A DNA stretch of 64,000 nucleotides from Flavobacterium glycines (GTDB lineage Bacteria; Bacteroidota; Bacteroidia; Flavobacteriales; Flavobacteriaceae): NCBI RefSeq assembly GCF_900100165.1, contig NZ_FNEO01000003.1:62001-126000 (forward strand). The letters run 5' to 3'. Below are positions 16,830-26,426 of the stretch, piece after piece. Below the pieces are notes generated by a model that saw only the letters and a list, made by a program, of their open reading frames with translations, had not been told where the DNA came from and ran no database searches. The position numbers and the translations under genes are program-made. How positions within the stretch are numbered: the stretch's first letter is position 1; every line of letters begins with the position of its first letter.

Positions 16830-18275
16830 TTATTTTTTGGTTCTAAAAGGCAAGGCAGGCAAACCTTCGTTATTAAAAAGATTAGGCATAGCAGCTTCAT
16901 TCCAAGCAAATCGGACTTCGACCGGTTTTTTTATTTTTTCACTGCTAACAATTACTTTATTACCAACAATCACTGCTTTTGCATTTTCAAAAGAACCATC
17001 TCCTGAACCTATTTGGAACCAGGACAACAAACCGTCATTAGCAGTTGTTTTCAATCCCGAACCAACAGAATCAAACTCCAAAATGGCTTTATCACCATCA
17101 ATAGTCATTTTTTTAAAAACAGGTCCGCTATACACCACGTTTTTCTTTCCATATTGCGTTGCCAATGCCCAGCCGGCCAAGCGTTCGCCTACAATCCATT
17201 TGTAAGATGGATGAATATCAGCAAGATTATCAACTAAGTCGGTTGTCACTACCATACCTGTGTTGGGAACGCGTTTCATAACCTGAGTTTGTGCTTCCCA
17301 AAATTGTGGCAAAGTTTCCGAAGTATGTTTTATCGGGTCTTTCTCGCGGTGAGAATAATTATACGGAGCCAATTGCACAAAGTAAAACGGTAGTTTGTTA
17401 TCCAGCCAGGCTGCTCTCCAACTGTCTATGAGTGCTTTTTGCTTATCAGTATAAATCGCTATATCTCCATTAATCAAATTGGTTTCGCCCTGATACCAAA
17501 GAAAGCCGCCCAATGTGTAAGGAGCCATAGGGCGAATCATCGCTTCAAAACGCATTCCTACTTGCTGATTATCCAATTTTTCATTTGTAATTTTATTAGC
17601 GAATAACGAATTAGAAGCATAAGCCTGCATTGGAGTCCAATTTTCGATAGGAGTCCCTCCCCAGGCCGAAGTGATAATTCCCACAGGAACATTCAATTCC
17701 TTCATTAATCTTTTAGCAAAAAAATAAGCCGCTGCCGATGTTGGAACCAATCCGGTGCTGTCAGCAATATGCCAGCCATCCGAAGGCAGGGTTTTGGATT
17801 TCAAATCTTTATTTACATACAACAATCTCAAACGCGGATCCTGCTTAGCGCGAAATGCGTCCTTCAAATAGTTTGGGTTTCCTTTTTGAGGTTTGGCATA
17901 TTTGGGATGATTGTTCATCGAATACTCCATATTGGACTGACCCGATGCCAGCCAAACTTCTCCTACCAATATATTTTGAAGCGTAATTTTATTTTTAGCT
18001 CCCATAATTTCCATAACAGCCGGAGTCGAAGACGCTTCCATAGAATCCAAAGAAAGCGACCATTTGCCTTCGGCATTAGCCTTTGTTTTCTTATTTTGTT
18101 TTTTAAAACTCACCGAAATACTTTCATTGGGCTCAGCATTACCCCAGATAACTACTTTCTTACCACGCTGCAATACCATATTGTCACTAATCACTTTCGG
18201 CAGTTCAATCGCGTGTAAATTGCAAATACTTCCTAATAACAATAAGCTAAAGATGAATTTAAGTTTGGTTTTCAT
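16830..18275 (-). CDS. Sialate O-acetylesterase family protein
   Basis: The 481-residue protein has a signal peptide (to about residue 23) and starts the mature part with IELPKVISDNMVLQRGKKVV, the typical opening of sialate O-acetylesterases of Bacteroidota. The active-site Ser lies in WLASGQSNMEY. WYQGETNL and the Asp-His of DIHPSYKW complete the set. Despite the name, homologues occur in plant-polysaccharide loci and deacetylate xylan or pectin, and that fits the neighbours here. It is the first gene of a two-gene operon with the CE12-type esterase. No consensus promoter was found in the 234 bases upstream. Confidence 0.88.
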   Translation of the reverse strand: MKTKLKFIFSLLLLGSICNLHAIELPKVISDNMVLQRGKKVVIWGNAEPNESISVSFKKQNKKTKANAEGKWSLSLDSMEASSTPAVMEIMGAKNKITLQNILVGEVWLASGQSNMEYSMNNHPKYAKPQKGNPNYLKDAFRAKQDPRLRLLYVNKDLKSKTLPSDGWHIADSTGLVPTSAAAYFFAKRLMKELNVPVGIITSAWGGTPIENWTPMQAYASNSLFANKITNEKLDNQQVGMRFEAMIRPMAPYTLGGFLWYQGETNLINGDIAIYTDKQKALIDSWRAAWLDNKLPFYFVQLAPYNYSHREKDPIKHTSETLPQFWEAQTQVMKRVPNTGMVVTTDLVDNLADIHPSYKWIVGERLAGWALATQYGKKNVVYSGPVFKKMTIDGDKAILEFDSVGSGLKTTANDGLLSWFQIGSGDGSFENAKAVIVGNKVIVSSEKIKKPVEVRFAWNEAAMPNLFNNEGLPALPFRTKK

Positions 18276-18399
18276 TTTATATTTATTTGGTTGTTGTTAA
18301 TTTTATTTTTTTAAAATTATGTGATTTATATTTTTTTAACAAATGTTAAATTTTTACATTTTTAAACTGAACACGGAGGACTTCAATATCGACATTTAA

Positions 18400-18441
18400 A
18401 AAAGCCTATCTCCATTTAAAAAAAAATTTCGATAGACTTTT
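18400..18441 (-). terminator. Intrinsic terminator after the first GH2 gene
   Basis: AAAAGCCTATC (18400-18410) and GATAGACTTTT (18431-18441) pair with one mismatch around an AT-rich loop. It lies about 70 bases past the GH2 stop. The flanking A run gives a T tract on the minus strand. Confidence 0.6.
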
Positions 18442-18509
18442 CAAAAAATTGACTAAACCATTTATAAAAAATATAAACTTCTCTTTTGTTCGTTTAAAGT
18501 GAAAACAAA

Positions 18510-21494
18510 TTAACGAATAGGCTCGTAAAATTCCACTTCAACAATAGGCAATTGTGGCGTTTTCGAATTAGATTGTTTTAAACCTGCATCATCTACTTTT
18601 CCGGTGATTTCAACCAGATTGATGTCTTTACTGTTTTTTGAAGTTCCCATCAATTCTATCTGAACTATCTTTCCTTTAACCGGAGTGACATCAAGGGTTA
18701 CATAACCCAAACTGGTAGGAGTAACTCCTTCAAAAACTTTTTTCCCATCTACCGAAATTCGAATAGGATACTTTTTACTTCTCCATCCGGCTAATTTCAA
18801 TACTACCTGATTGATAGTAGCTTCACGTTCTAAAACGTATTCAATTTTTGGGCTTCCATCATCATTTGTCCATTGGCTCAATTCGTTATCGTCGAAACTT
18901 TTTGCGGCATCAGCAGGATTAGCATCGGTTTTTGCTTCTGAAATCTTAACACTATTTCTAGTTTTTTTGAAAGAAGGTGTAGCTGGCGTAGGTCCTTTTT
19001 CAACATACGATGGCAGCTTATCCGCTGGCATAGCCAATGATAACTTTTGAAGATCTGTTTTATTCGTATTGATACTTAATTCAGCCGTTTTCAGTGACTC
19101 AGAAGTTGCTTTTACCTTAATTATCCCGGCTAAATCACTGGCTTTTACAAAAATTCTATTCACTCCACATTCTACCGGAAGATTTTTAGAACCAATATAA
19201 TTATCTGGTCCTTGCGCAATTCCTCCTATGAAAGTCCCCTGACCCTGAACATCAAAATTAATCATGTTCATCGCGGTAGGGCAACGATTGCCTTTGTTGT
19301 CCACAACTTCAACTTCTACAATTGCCAAATCATTAGCATTGGCTAACATTCCGCCCGGTCTTTGAATTGCATTTAATTTTAGCGCAAAAGGCTTTCCAGC
19401 TGTTTTAATTTCGTCCGCACAAACTTGTTTCCCTGACTGATTATAACCAACAGCTTTAATAGCTCCCGACTGATATTCTATGTTTTTAAATGTAAACACA
19501 AACTTTTTATCCTGTTTTCCTTTTCCAAAACTTTTTCCGTTAACGAATAATTCTACTGCATCGGCAGTTGAAATAACCGTAATGTCTTTAGTCACTCCTT
19601 TTTCGTAATTCCAATGACCAATAATATGAGCTGCCGGTTTATCAGTATCAACCCAACCATCCCAAATTACCTGATGGGTATAAAATCCGTCTTTAGGAAT
19701 TCGCATTGGGTCTACTTCCCCACTTCGACGGTAATTTTCCTGTCCGCGGTAATGCGTATTCGAATCACTAAAAATAATATTTACACCTCCTGAACTCACA
19801 CGGTCTCCCGTTCCCGGACGCGCTTCCCAATAGTCATACCAACGTACCGCATTTTCTATAGCATGCGCATCCTGATTGTGATTGTAAGCACTGGCATCAA
19901 CTACTTTTGTTCCGTTTACATTTTCATGTGTAGTTCCTCCGGTTCCTTCTTTATGATAAGGCGGTGTAAATTCGTCCCAATATTTACGCAAACCTTCGTC
20001 ACGGCTGTACTCAGTGGCCCAAAAAGGATGTTTTGCACTCTTATTAATGTATAGCATTTCTCCTCCATATTCAGCTACCTTACTATCAAGCATTTCTCTA
20101 CTTCCAATCGCTCTTCCTCCAAAAGGATCATATTGATCTCTTATAGCTTTCATTTCCTGCATATGTTCTTCTGAAATACTTTCGTTTCCTGATTCGTAGA
20201 ACAAAATACTAGGATTATTACGGTTGTAAATTATCGCATCACGCATCAATTCGGTGCGTTGTTCCCATCTGCGTCCTGTAACATCTTTCTCCGAATCTCC
20301 AGCCGGCATCGCTTGAATTAAACCCACACGGTCACAGGATTCTACATCCTGTTTCCAAGGCGTAATGTGCATCCATCGTACCAGATTACCATTACTTTTT
20401 ACCATCAGACTATTCGAATAATCACTCAACCATGCCGGAACCGACATTCCTACCGAAGGCCATTCGTTACTGGTACGTTGTGCATAACCGTGCATCATAA
20501 TCACACGGTCGTTTAGATACACCATTCCTTTTTCGAACTTCGTTTTACGGAAACCTGTTCGAACAACTACTGCATCAACTGGATTATTATCAATTAGTAA
20601 TTCACTTGAAACAGTATACAAATAACCATAACCCCAACTCCAGAAATTCAGATTATTTAGTTCCTTGGATGCTTTAAGATCTTTCGTTTCGTTAGCAGCT
20701 ATTGTAAAAGCATCTCCTAAAAATGAAGCCACTTCTTTTCCGTCCATATCGGCTACACTCACTTTTAATTGAGCTTTTACCGCTGTTGGATTCTCGTTCC
20801 TAACCTGTGAAGACACATTGATTAAAGCTTTTTTCTTTGCAATATCAAAATCAGTAGCATACACATAAGTTCCTGTAGTTCCTAAACCGGAATACAACGG
20901 CAATGTTTGATACACTTTTGACTTAATATGCAGGAATACATTCTTTGGAATCCCTCCGTAGTTAGCATTAAAATTTTTGTCATTCCATTGAAAAGTAGAA
21001 CCTGTTGCTTTTTCATGGTAGCGCCAATCATTATCCGTTTTTACGGCAATCACATTTTCCTGAGGATACGGTTCCAAATACGAAGTCACATCCAAACCAA
21101 AAGCCATAGCTCCGTTTTCGTGCAAGCCTACCAAAGTACCATTCACATACACTTCGCCCATTTGTCGCACTCCTTCGAACTCAATAAAAACTTTCTTGTC
21201 GGCAGCTTCTTTAGGCAATTGAAACGTTTTGCGGTACCAGGCAATTCCGGTGGATAAATGCGAGATATCCACTTTAAACGCTTCGGCCTGATTCCAGGCA
21301 TAAGGAAGATTAACATTAGTCCATTTGTTATCATCAAAATTGAGCTGCTTAGCTTCTTCTGCCTCGCCCACATTTAACTTCCAACCGTAATTGAAATTAT
21401 ACTTAACTTTTTCCGATTCCTTTATTTGAGCAAAAATGCCGTTTGTCGATAAGGATAACAAACACACTCCTGCTACTAATCCTTTTAAGTTCAT
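18510..21494 (-). CDS. Glycoside hydrolase family 2, beta-galactosidase-like
   Basis: The 994-residue secreted enzyme has a signal peptide ending at GIFAQ. It then has the GH2 sugar-binding, Ig-like and TIM-barrel domains, a DUF4982-like region (VELFVNGKSFGKGKQDKKFV), an Ig-like domain and a C-terminal beta-sandwich resembling a carbohydrate-binding domain. The predicted acid/base is Glu438 in ESGNES and the predicted nucleophile Glu495 in WATEYSRDEG. It cleaves non-reducing terminal beta-linked sugars, most likely galactose, though GH2 also includes other activities. It is transcribed alone, with a candidate -7 box at 21564-21557 and a palindrome at 21607-21621 upstream. Confidence 0.88.
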   Translation of the reverse strand: MNLKGLVAGVCLLSLSTNGIFAQIKESEKVKYNFNYGWKLNVGEAEEAKQLNFDDNKWTNVNLPYAWNQAEAFKVDISHLSTGIAWYRKTFQLPKEAADKKVFIEFEGVRQMGEVYVNGTLVGLHENGAMAFGLDVTSYLEPYPQENVIAVKTDNDWRYHEKATGSTFQWNDKNFNANYGGIPKNVFLHIKSKVYQTLPLYSGLGTTGTYVYATDFDIAKKKALINVSSQVRNENPTAVKAQLKVSVADMDGKEVASFLGDAFTIAANETKDLKASKELNNLNFWSWGYGYLYTVSSELLIDNNPVDAVVVRTGFRKTKFEKGMVYLNDRVIMMHGYAQRTSNEWPSVGMSVPAWLSDYSNSLMVKSNGNLVRWMHITPWKQDVESCDRVGLIQAMPAGDSEKDVTGRRWEQRTELMRDAIIYNRNNPSILFYESGNESISEEHMQEMKAIRDQYDPFGGRAIGSREMLDSKVAEYGGEMLYINKSAKHPFWATEYSRDEGLRKYWDEFTPPYHKEGTGGTTHENVNGTKVVDASAYNHNQDAHAIENAVRWYDYWEARPGTGDRVSSGGVNIIFSDSNTHYRGQENYRRSGEVDPMRIPKDGFYTHQVIWDGWVDTDKPAAHIIGHWNYEKGVTKDITVISTADAVELFVNGKSFGKGKQDKKFVFTFKNIEYQSGAIKAVGYNQSGKQVCADEIKTAGKPFALKLNAIQRPGGMLANANDLAIVEVEVVDNKGNRCPTAMNMINFDVQGQGTFIGGIAQGPDNYIGSKNLPVECGVNRIFVKASDLAGIIKVKATSESLKTAELSINTNKTDLQKLSLAMPADKLPSYVEKGPTPATPSFKKTRNSVKISEAKTDANPADAAKSFDDNELSQWTNDDGSPKIEYVLEREATINQVVLKLAGWRSKKYPIRISVDGKKVFEGVTPTSLGYVTLDVTPVKGKIVQIELMGTSKNSKDINLVEITGKVDDAGLKQSNSKTPQLPIVEVEFYEPIR

Positions 21495-21556
21495 ATTACT
21501 TTTTTATTAATTATTCATTCGAAATTATAACACTTATACTTCGCCATAAGCTTTTA

Positions 21557-21621
21557 CAAATGTAGATTTCCCTCTATATTTTGAATTATCAATAGTTGCC
21601 ATTTTCTGTCATATCCTGACA
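21557..21621 (-). promoter_or_regulatory. GH2 promoter region with TGTCA-N5-TGACA palindrome
   Basis: On the coding strand TACATTTG (21564-21557) matches TAnnTTTG, 63 bases upstream of the ATG. There is no good -33 TTG. About 43 bases further upstream, TGTCATATCCTGACA (21607-21621) is a perfect inverted repeat of TGTCA with a 5-base spacer. A weak core promoter with an upstream palindrome is the arrangement expected of an activated gene. The regulator is unknown; the neighbouring hybrid sensor is a candidate. Confidence 0.45.
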
Positions 21622-21703
21622 TTTGACCGTATTTGATAAGAAATGGCGCAATCTGACTGCTGAAAATGGATAAAAACTTAATGTTCAATCCCTAAATTTA
21701 AAA

Positions 21704-21772
21704 AAATCTGCCTAATATCTGTGAAAACAATCTCACGCAGATTAGGCAGATTTATACAGATTTTCTAAAATT
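21704..21772. repeat. Nested inverted repeat, shared with 57433-57513
   Basis: AAATCTGCCTAAT (21704-21716) pairs exactly with ATTAGGCAGATTT (21741-21753). An inner ATCTGTGA pairs with TCACGCAGAT with one bulge. The following 17-mer ACAGATTTTCTAAAATT (21756-21772) recurs exactly at 57465-57481. It could terminate the GLPGLI transcript. Confidence 0.6.
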
Positions 21773-21812
21773 GTTTAATACTTACGTATTAGGAAAACGA
21801 GGTATGTCTTTT

Positions 21813-22439
21813 TTAATACGGACTTTTAGCTGTTGTTGCATTTTCAGGTAACTGAAATTCTTTATCATCAAGTTTTAACTCTTTCACTTCTGTAGCGATA
21901 CTTGTCAGGGTATATTGAGGATTATCAATAATAATTTTCAATGGTAATGCTTTGGCTACTTTTAAATAGTCGTACCAATTTCCAAATAAATGTTTTGTAA
22001 AAAAAGATATATCTGCGCCAATTTTAGAGTTGAAGTAATATTTTTGTATTCCGCTTTTACAAGTCAAAACAACTTCGTCACAATTATAGCCAAGAACTTC
22101 TGTCACACCTTTGTTTACTTCAACTTTTAAAACTTCGTCAGGATTTGTAGCACCATCATTCCAAAAAATTGTTTCAGAGTTCGACATTTTATTGTAAAGT
22201 TTGTTGTCTTTGTTAATGTAAAGTTGCCATTGAAACATTTTTCCATTAAGATTAGATTTGTAATCGCCACCTTTGATGATGTAATTTTGTGTTGTACCCA
22301 TCATTACTTCAAATTGTTCGCTTGTTACATTTGGAAGTTTACTGGTGTAAGCATTTTGGTACACAATTTTACCTTGAAAAGTCTGTCCAAAAACTGCTGA
22401 TGTCAGAACAATCATTGCGATTGTAAATAATTTTTTCAT
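21813..22439 (-). CDS. GLPGLI family secreted protein
   Basis: The 208-residue protein has a signal peptide ending at AVFGQ and a mature part that begins TFQGKIVYQNAYTSK. The layout (short strands, NGKMFQWQLYIN, then GYNCDEVVLTCKSGIQKYYFNSKI) is that of the GLPGLI or related DUF4412 families, which are common in Bacteroidota and have no assigned function. Two Cys residues are near positions 120-128. It lies between the GH2 gene and the hybrid sensor in the same direction but with gaps of over 140 bases on either side, so it is probably transcribed separately. Confidence 0.6.
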   Translation of the reverse strand: MKKLFTIAMIVLTSAVFGQTFQGKIVYQNAYTSKLPNVTSEQFEVMMGTTQNYIIKGGDYKSNLNGKMFQWQLYINKDNKLYNKMSNSETIFWNDGATNPDEVLKVEVNKGVTEVLGYNCDEVVLTCKSGIQKYYFNSKIGADISFFTKHLFGNWYDYLKVAKALPLKIIIDNPQYTLTSIATEVKELKLDDKEFQLPENATTAKSPY

Positions 22440-22583
22440 TTGCCTTGATTTGTTAATTATGTTTTTGCTTTATAATAAATAACAAACCTTTCTTAATCTC
22501 ACTTTAATGAGCTTATACACGAAAATTTGTTTCTCTCTATTACTTTTCAAATATATTTAAATATTCTTACAAATAATTAAAAA

Positions 22584-25500
22584 CTATTTTCCATACTGCG
22601 AAGGACTGCAACCAAAATGCTTGGAGAAAGTTCGTGAGAAGTTAGACGGTTCCGAAAAACCTAACTTATAGGCAATCTGAGAAATGTTCAAATCAGAATT
22701 TCGGAGTAATTCTTCCGCCTGATTCATCTTGACTTTCGTAATAAATTCATGCACGGTATTACCGGATATTCCCTTTAATTTTCGATACAATTGTCTGGAA
22801 CTGATATTAAGCAGTTTGGCCAATTCTTCCGAATTGAATTCGACATCTTCAATATTCAGTTGAATCAGATGAATTACTTTTTCCAAAAACTCATTATCCT
22901 GATCCGGCATCTCTTCCTGCAATTGCTCAATGGTGGCAATACCGGCCAATTTTTTCTGAAGAATGATTCTGTTTTCTAAGACACTTTTAATTTGGGCTCT
23001 TAACACATCCACATTAAAAGGCTTCATCACATAGGCTTCGGCACCTAAATTATAGGCTTCTATTTTACTTTCGTCGGCACCTTTAGCCGTTAACAAAATA
23101 ACCGGAATGTGACAGGTATTTTCATCCCTTTTTAATTCCTTACAAAGTTCTGTCCCCTCCATTTCGGGCATCATAATATCAGAAACGATGATATCGGGAA
23201 TTTGTTTAATAGCTGTTTCTAATCCTTTTTTACCGTCATACTCCTGAAATACAATATAGTCTTTGCTCAATTCTTTATTCAAATAAGTTTGAATATCAGG
23301 ATTATCTTCCACTATCAAAATAGTTGGTTTAACACCTTCAAAAGACGGTTCATCCAGCGGCTGAATCGGATAATTATCTTCAAAAAACGTTTTTTCAGGA
23401 ACCAACTCTACTGCATTCTCAGATGCTGCAACAAATGGTAAAGTGATAAATACTTTTGTTCCTTTTTTCAAAACACTCTCAATGCTTATAGTTCCATTTA
23501 AAAAGTGCACCAGATTTCTGGTTAGTGACAAACCAATACCGGATGAATAACCATAATACGGACTTGGCCCCACATTATTAAAAGGTTCGAATATTTTCTC
23601 TAATTCCGATTCCTCGATTCCAATACCATTGTCTTCAATTACTATATCAATAGTCGATGCAGCAATATTTTGCGTTACCGAAATACTCACTTTTCCTCCA
23701 TCGGGAGTGTATTTAAAAGCATTGGAAAGAATATTGGTAATAATTTGCTCTGTTTTTTCAAAATCCAGATAACAAGGCAATGTTTTTTCGGAAGTATGCA
23801 ATTGCAGACCAATATTTCGTTTTGTCGAAATAAATTTGAACGTATTGTAACAGCTTTCCATGAATGCATTAAAATCCTGAACCGTAGGATTGCTTTTTAA
23901 TTTTCCGGTTTCGGATTTTCTAAAATCCAAAATTTGAGCTATCAGCTTACTCAAATAACTAATATTTCTATTAACAATTGAAAAATAAACTTCCTTATCT
24001 TCGGGAGGCAATGTTTCGTCCTGAAGACGTTTTAAAGGATCAACAATTAACGTTAAAGGTGTTTTTAAATCATGGGAAATATTGGTAAAAAACTCTATTT
24101 TTTCTTTGTTTAACTCTTCCTGTTTTTCTGTATTGAGTCGCTCTAATTTAATTTCGTTTTTCAATCGATCCCTATATAATATCTCTTTGAAAATCCAGTA
24201 AACAATACCCACCAACAAAGACAAAAACAGTATCTTAGCTAACCAGGTGTCATACCAGGGTGCATCAACATGTACCTCTAAAGTTGTTATTGGTGATTTT
24301 GTATCATTAAGCGAAACGATACGGGCTTTAAAAACATAACTGCCCGGAGGCACTTTGTTATAGGTTATTTTACTACTGGCTGTCTTAATCCATTTGTCTT
24401 CATAACCTTCTAACATGTACTCATAAACCTCTTTATTGGTTTTATTGTAATTTAAAGAAGCTAATTCTATGGCAAAATTTCGATTATCATAATCCAATTC
24501 AATCGATTGAGTTTGCGACAAATCCTTAGTCAAAACATCCCTTCCTTTTACGGTATCCATCGGTATCACTTTCTCATTGGACAGATACAGGGTTTTAAAA
24601 ATAAGTTTATTATTGGTCACAACCGTTTTTATCTCAGCAGGATTAAAAGCCAGGTACCCATTTTTATCCCCAAAATATATTTTCTGACTTAGCGGATCTT
24701 TATAAAAAGCTCTTTCCGAAAAAGTCCATGAACCAAATTGGTCTTCTTTTCGATAATTAGAAATTTTATTGGTAACAATATTAATCATCGAGATTCCCTG
24801 TTTGTGGGCAATCCATAGATTTCCTTTGGCATCATCCGTTATCGAAGAAATGTATGTATTTGGAGTTTCCGATAATAACTGCACTTTTTCAATTTTCATC
24901 GGATTACTACGGGGATTAATTTTATTCAAACCTTCACTACTACCCACCCAAATGTTTCCTTTTTTATCCTTATGTAAGGCATAAATAATATTACCTGAAA
25001 TAGTATTCATTGAATCAGATCCGAAAGTATTCAGTAATAATTCGTCATAAATAACTCCTTTATTATTTATTTTCAATCGAATAACCCCATTTCCTTCTGT
25101 TGCCAACCAAAGTTCATGATCATTTACCGATAAGACATCCATAACACTTCGGTCTTTAACTTTGTTTGACAAATTAAAAAAGCGAATACTGTCGTTACTT
25201 AAATCGATACGTGCAATACCATTATAAAGTCCTACCCATAAATAATTATCCCCAGACGCTTCCAAAGCATAAATGGACCAGGTTTCTAACTTTGGAGATA
25301 AAACTTTATTGATTATTGACTTACAACGATTCGTTTTTGGATTGTAACACTCTAAACCGTTAATACCTCCTATCCAAATTTGACCTTTAGTGTCTCTGAA
25401 AAAACTACGTACAAGCCCTACCTGACTATTTGACTTATAAAAAGGATTAGCATAATCCAAGCCTTCTTTATTGTAAATTAATATGCCTTCGTCCGTCCCT

Positions 25501-26237
25501 AACCAAACTCTATCTCCTACTTTCAATACCGCTTTGACAATAGCCAATTTAGTATTTTCACTTCCTTTTCTAAAACTATAATGCAGTTCAAAAGGATTCC
25601 GGTTTGGGTTTGCCTTATAAACATCACCTCCACGAGTACCCAGCCAGATTATATTTTCGTCATCTACAAAAAAATCGGTAATATAATCATCCAATAATTG
25701 TCCCGGATGATTGATATTAGCCGTATAACGATATTCTTTGCCTGATTTTATATCCTGAGCAGTAAACTGATGTTCCGATAAAAGATACCTTTTTCCGTTT
25801 ACAATACGGTCTTTATTTAATAAATTAGAATTACTGCTTAACTTTTCAACTATGCTCTTAGGCACTTTATTATTGGCAACAATCTTAAAAGAATTTAACT
25901 GATAATTAAAGCGAACATATTTTTTATCGAAAGTTAGAAACCAAAGCCCCAACTTCTTATCCGAAATAATATTACGGATTCTGTTATTAGGCAGTGATGT
26001 TTTATCATTAGGATTGTGATAATAGAAATCAAATGTTTTGCCATCATATCGATAAGCTCCATTCCAGCTCCCAATCCAGATATACCCCACAGAATCCTTG
26101 GCAATACCGTGAATCTGAGTAACAGGATTAATCTCACGACCGGTAATTTTTTCAAAAAAGAGATTTTGTCCTAAACAATTTGTTACAGATAAATTGATGA
26201 ACAACAAACAAAATAAAACAACTAACTTTCTATACAT
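22584..26237 (-). CDS. Hybrid two-component system sensor kinase/response regulator (HTCS)
   Basis: The 1217-residue protein has a signal sequence, a periplasmic sensor of repeated regulator-propeller blades (for example IWIGSWNGAYRYDG, IWLGTRGGDVYKAN), a Y_Y_Y domain near 570-650, a transmembrane helix near 664-685, and a histidine kinase with His722 in FTNISHDLKTPL. The ATPase motifs are NILSNAFKYTP, DNGIGIEE and GYSSGIGLSL. A receiver domain follows with the predicted phospho-acceptor Asp1020 in VSDIMMPEMEG, and then a C-terminal AraC domain. Such proteins sense oligosaccharides and activate polysaccharide-use genes. No SusC/D pair is adjacent; the likely targets are the flanking GH genes. 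Confidence 0.93.
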   Translation of the reverse strand: MYRKLVVLFCLLFINLSVTNCLGQNLFFEKITGREINPVTQIHGIAKDSVGYIWIGSWNGAYRYDGKTFDFYYHNPNDKTSLPNNRIRNIISDKKLGLWFLTFDKKYVRFNYQLNSFKIVANNKVPKSIVEKLSSNSNLLNKDRIVNGKRYLLSEHQFTAQDIKSGKEYRYTANINHPGQLLDDYITDFFVDDENIIWLGTRGGDVYKANPNRNPFELHYSFRKGSENTKLAIVKAVLKVGDRVWLGTDEGILIYNKEGLDYANPFYKSNSQVGLVRSFFRDTKGQIWIGGINGLECYNPKTNRCKSIINKVLSPKLETWSIYALEASGDNYLWVGLYNGIARIDLSNDSIRFFNLSNKVKDRSVMDVLSVNDHELWLATEGNGVIRLKINNKGVIYDELLLNTFGSDSMNTISGNIIYALHKDKKGNIWVGSSEGLNKINPRSNPMKIEKVQLLSETPNTYISSITDDAKGNLWIAHKQGISMINIVTNKISNYRKEDQFGSWTFSERAFYKDPLSQKIYFGDKNGYLAFNPAEIKTVVTNNKLIFKTLYLSNEKVIPMDTVKGRDVLTKDLSQTQSIELDYDNRNFAIELASLNYNKTNKEVYEYMLEGYEDKWIKTASSKITYNKVPPGSYVFKARIVSLNDTKSPITTLEVHVDAPWYDTWLAKILFLSLLVGIVYWIFKEILYRDRLKNEIKLERLNTEKQEELNKEKIEFFTNISHDLKTPLTLIVDPLKRLQDETLPPEDKEVYFSIVNRNISYLSKLIAQILDFRKSETGKLKSNPTVQDFNAFMESCYNTFKFISTKRNIGLQLHTSEKTLPCYLDFEKTEQIITNILSNAFKYTPDGGKVSISVTQNIAASTIDIVIEDNGIGIEESELEKIFEPFNNVGPSPYYGYSSGIGLSLTRNLVHFLNGTISIESVLKKGTKVFITLPFVAASENAVELVPEKTFFEDNYPIQPLDEPSFEGVKPTILIVEDNPDIQTYLNKELSKDYIVFQEYDGKKGLETAIKQIPDIIVSDIMMPEMEGTELCKELKRDENTCHIPVILLTAKGADESKIEAYNLGAEAYVMKPFNVDVLRAQIKSVLENRIILQKKLAGIATIEQLQEEMPDQDNEFLEKVIHLIQLNIEDVEFNSEELAKLLNISSRQLYRKLKGISGNTVHEFITKVKMNQAEELLRNSDLNISQIAYKLGFSEPSNFSRTFSKHFGCSPSQYGK

Positions 26238-26260
26238 TATATTTTGACTAAAATGTTACA

Positions 26261-26268
26261 CAAATATA
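26261..26268 (-). promoter_or_regulatory. Candidate -7 element of the HTCS gene
   Basis: CAAATATA on the plus strand reads TATATTTG on the coding strand, 24-31 bases before the ATG. No -33 match was found. Confidence 0.35.
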
Positions 26269-26370
26269 AAGGTATGTTAATCATAAATCCTATTAAACAT
26301 TTTAATTTTAACCCTTTGGGATGAAATAGTTTTGGTCCTGTTTTTTTGTCAGTTCTAATCTTTTGAAAAT

Positions 26371-26400
26371 AAAAAAAGAGCTAAACAAATCATTTAGCTC
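26371..26400 (-). terminator. Intrinsic terminator of the MFS-DUF5107-GH35-GH35-GH2 operon
   Basis: GAGCTAAA (26378-26385) and TTTAGCTC (26393-26400) form a perfect stem with a 7-base loop. The A run at 26371-26377 becomes a T tract on the minus strand. It lies 27 bases past the stop of the last gene of the operon. Confidence 0.85.
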
Positions 26401-26426
26401 CTTTCTAACTCTTTTATAATACAATT

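Larger units (their letters stand above)
21495..21812. other. 318-base intergenic region upstream of the GH2 gene
   Basis: This region holds a candidate -7 element of the GH2 promoter, a TGTCA-N5-TGACA palindrome (21607-21621) and a nested inverted repeat (21704-21753) next to the stop of the GLPGLI gene. I see no coding sequence. Confidence 0.6.

Noticed and set aside
16804..17237. Overlapping plus-strand open frames inside the sialate-type esterase gene
   Set aside because: They are antisense to a clearly conserved coding sequence and show no domain or promoter.
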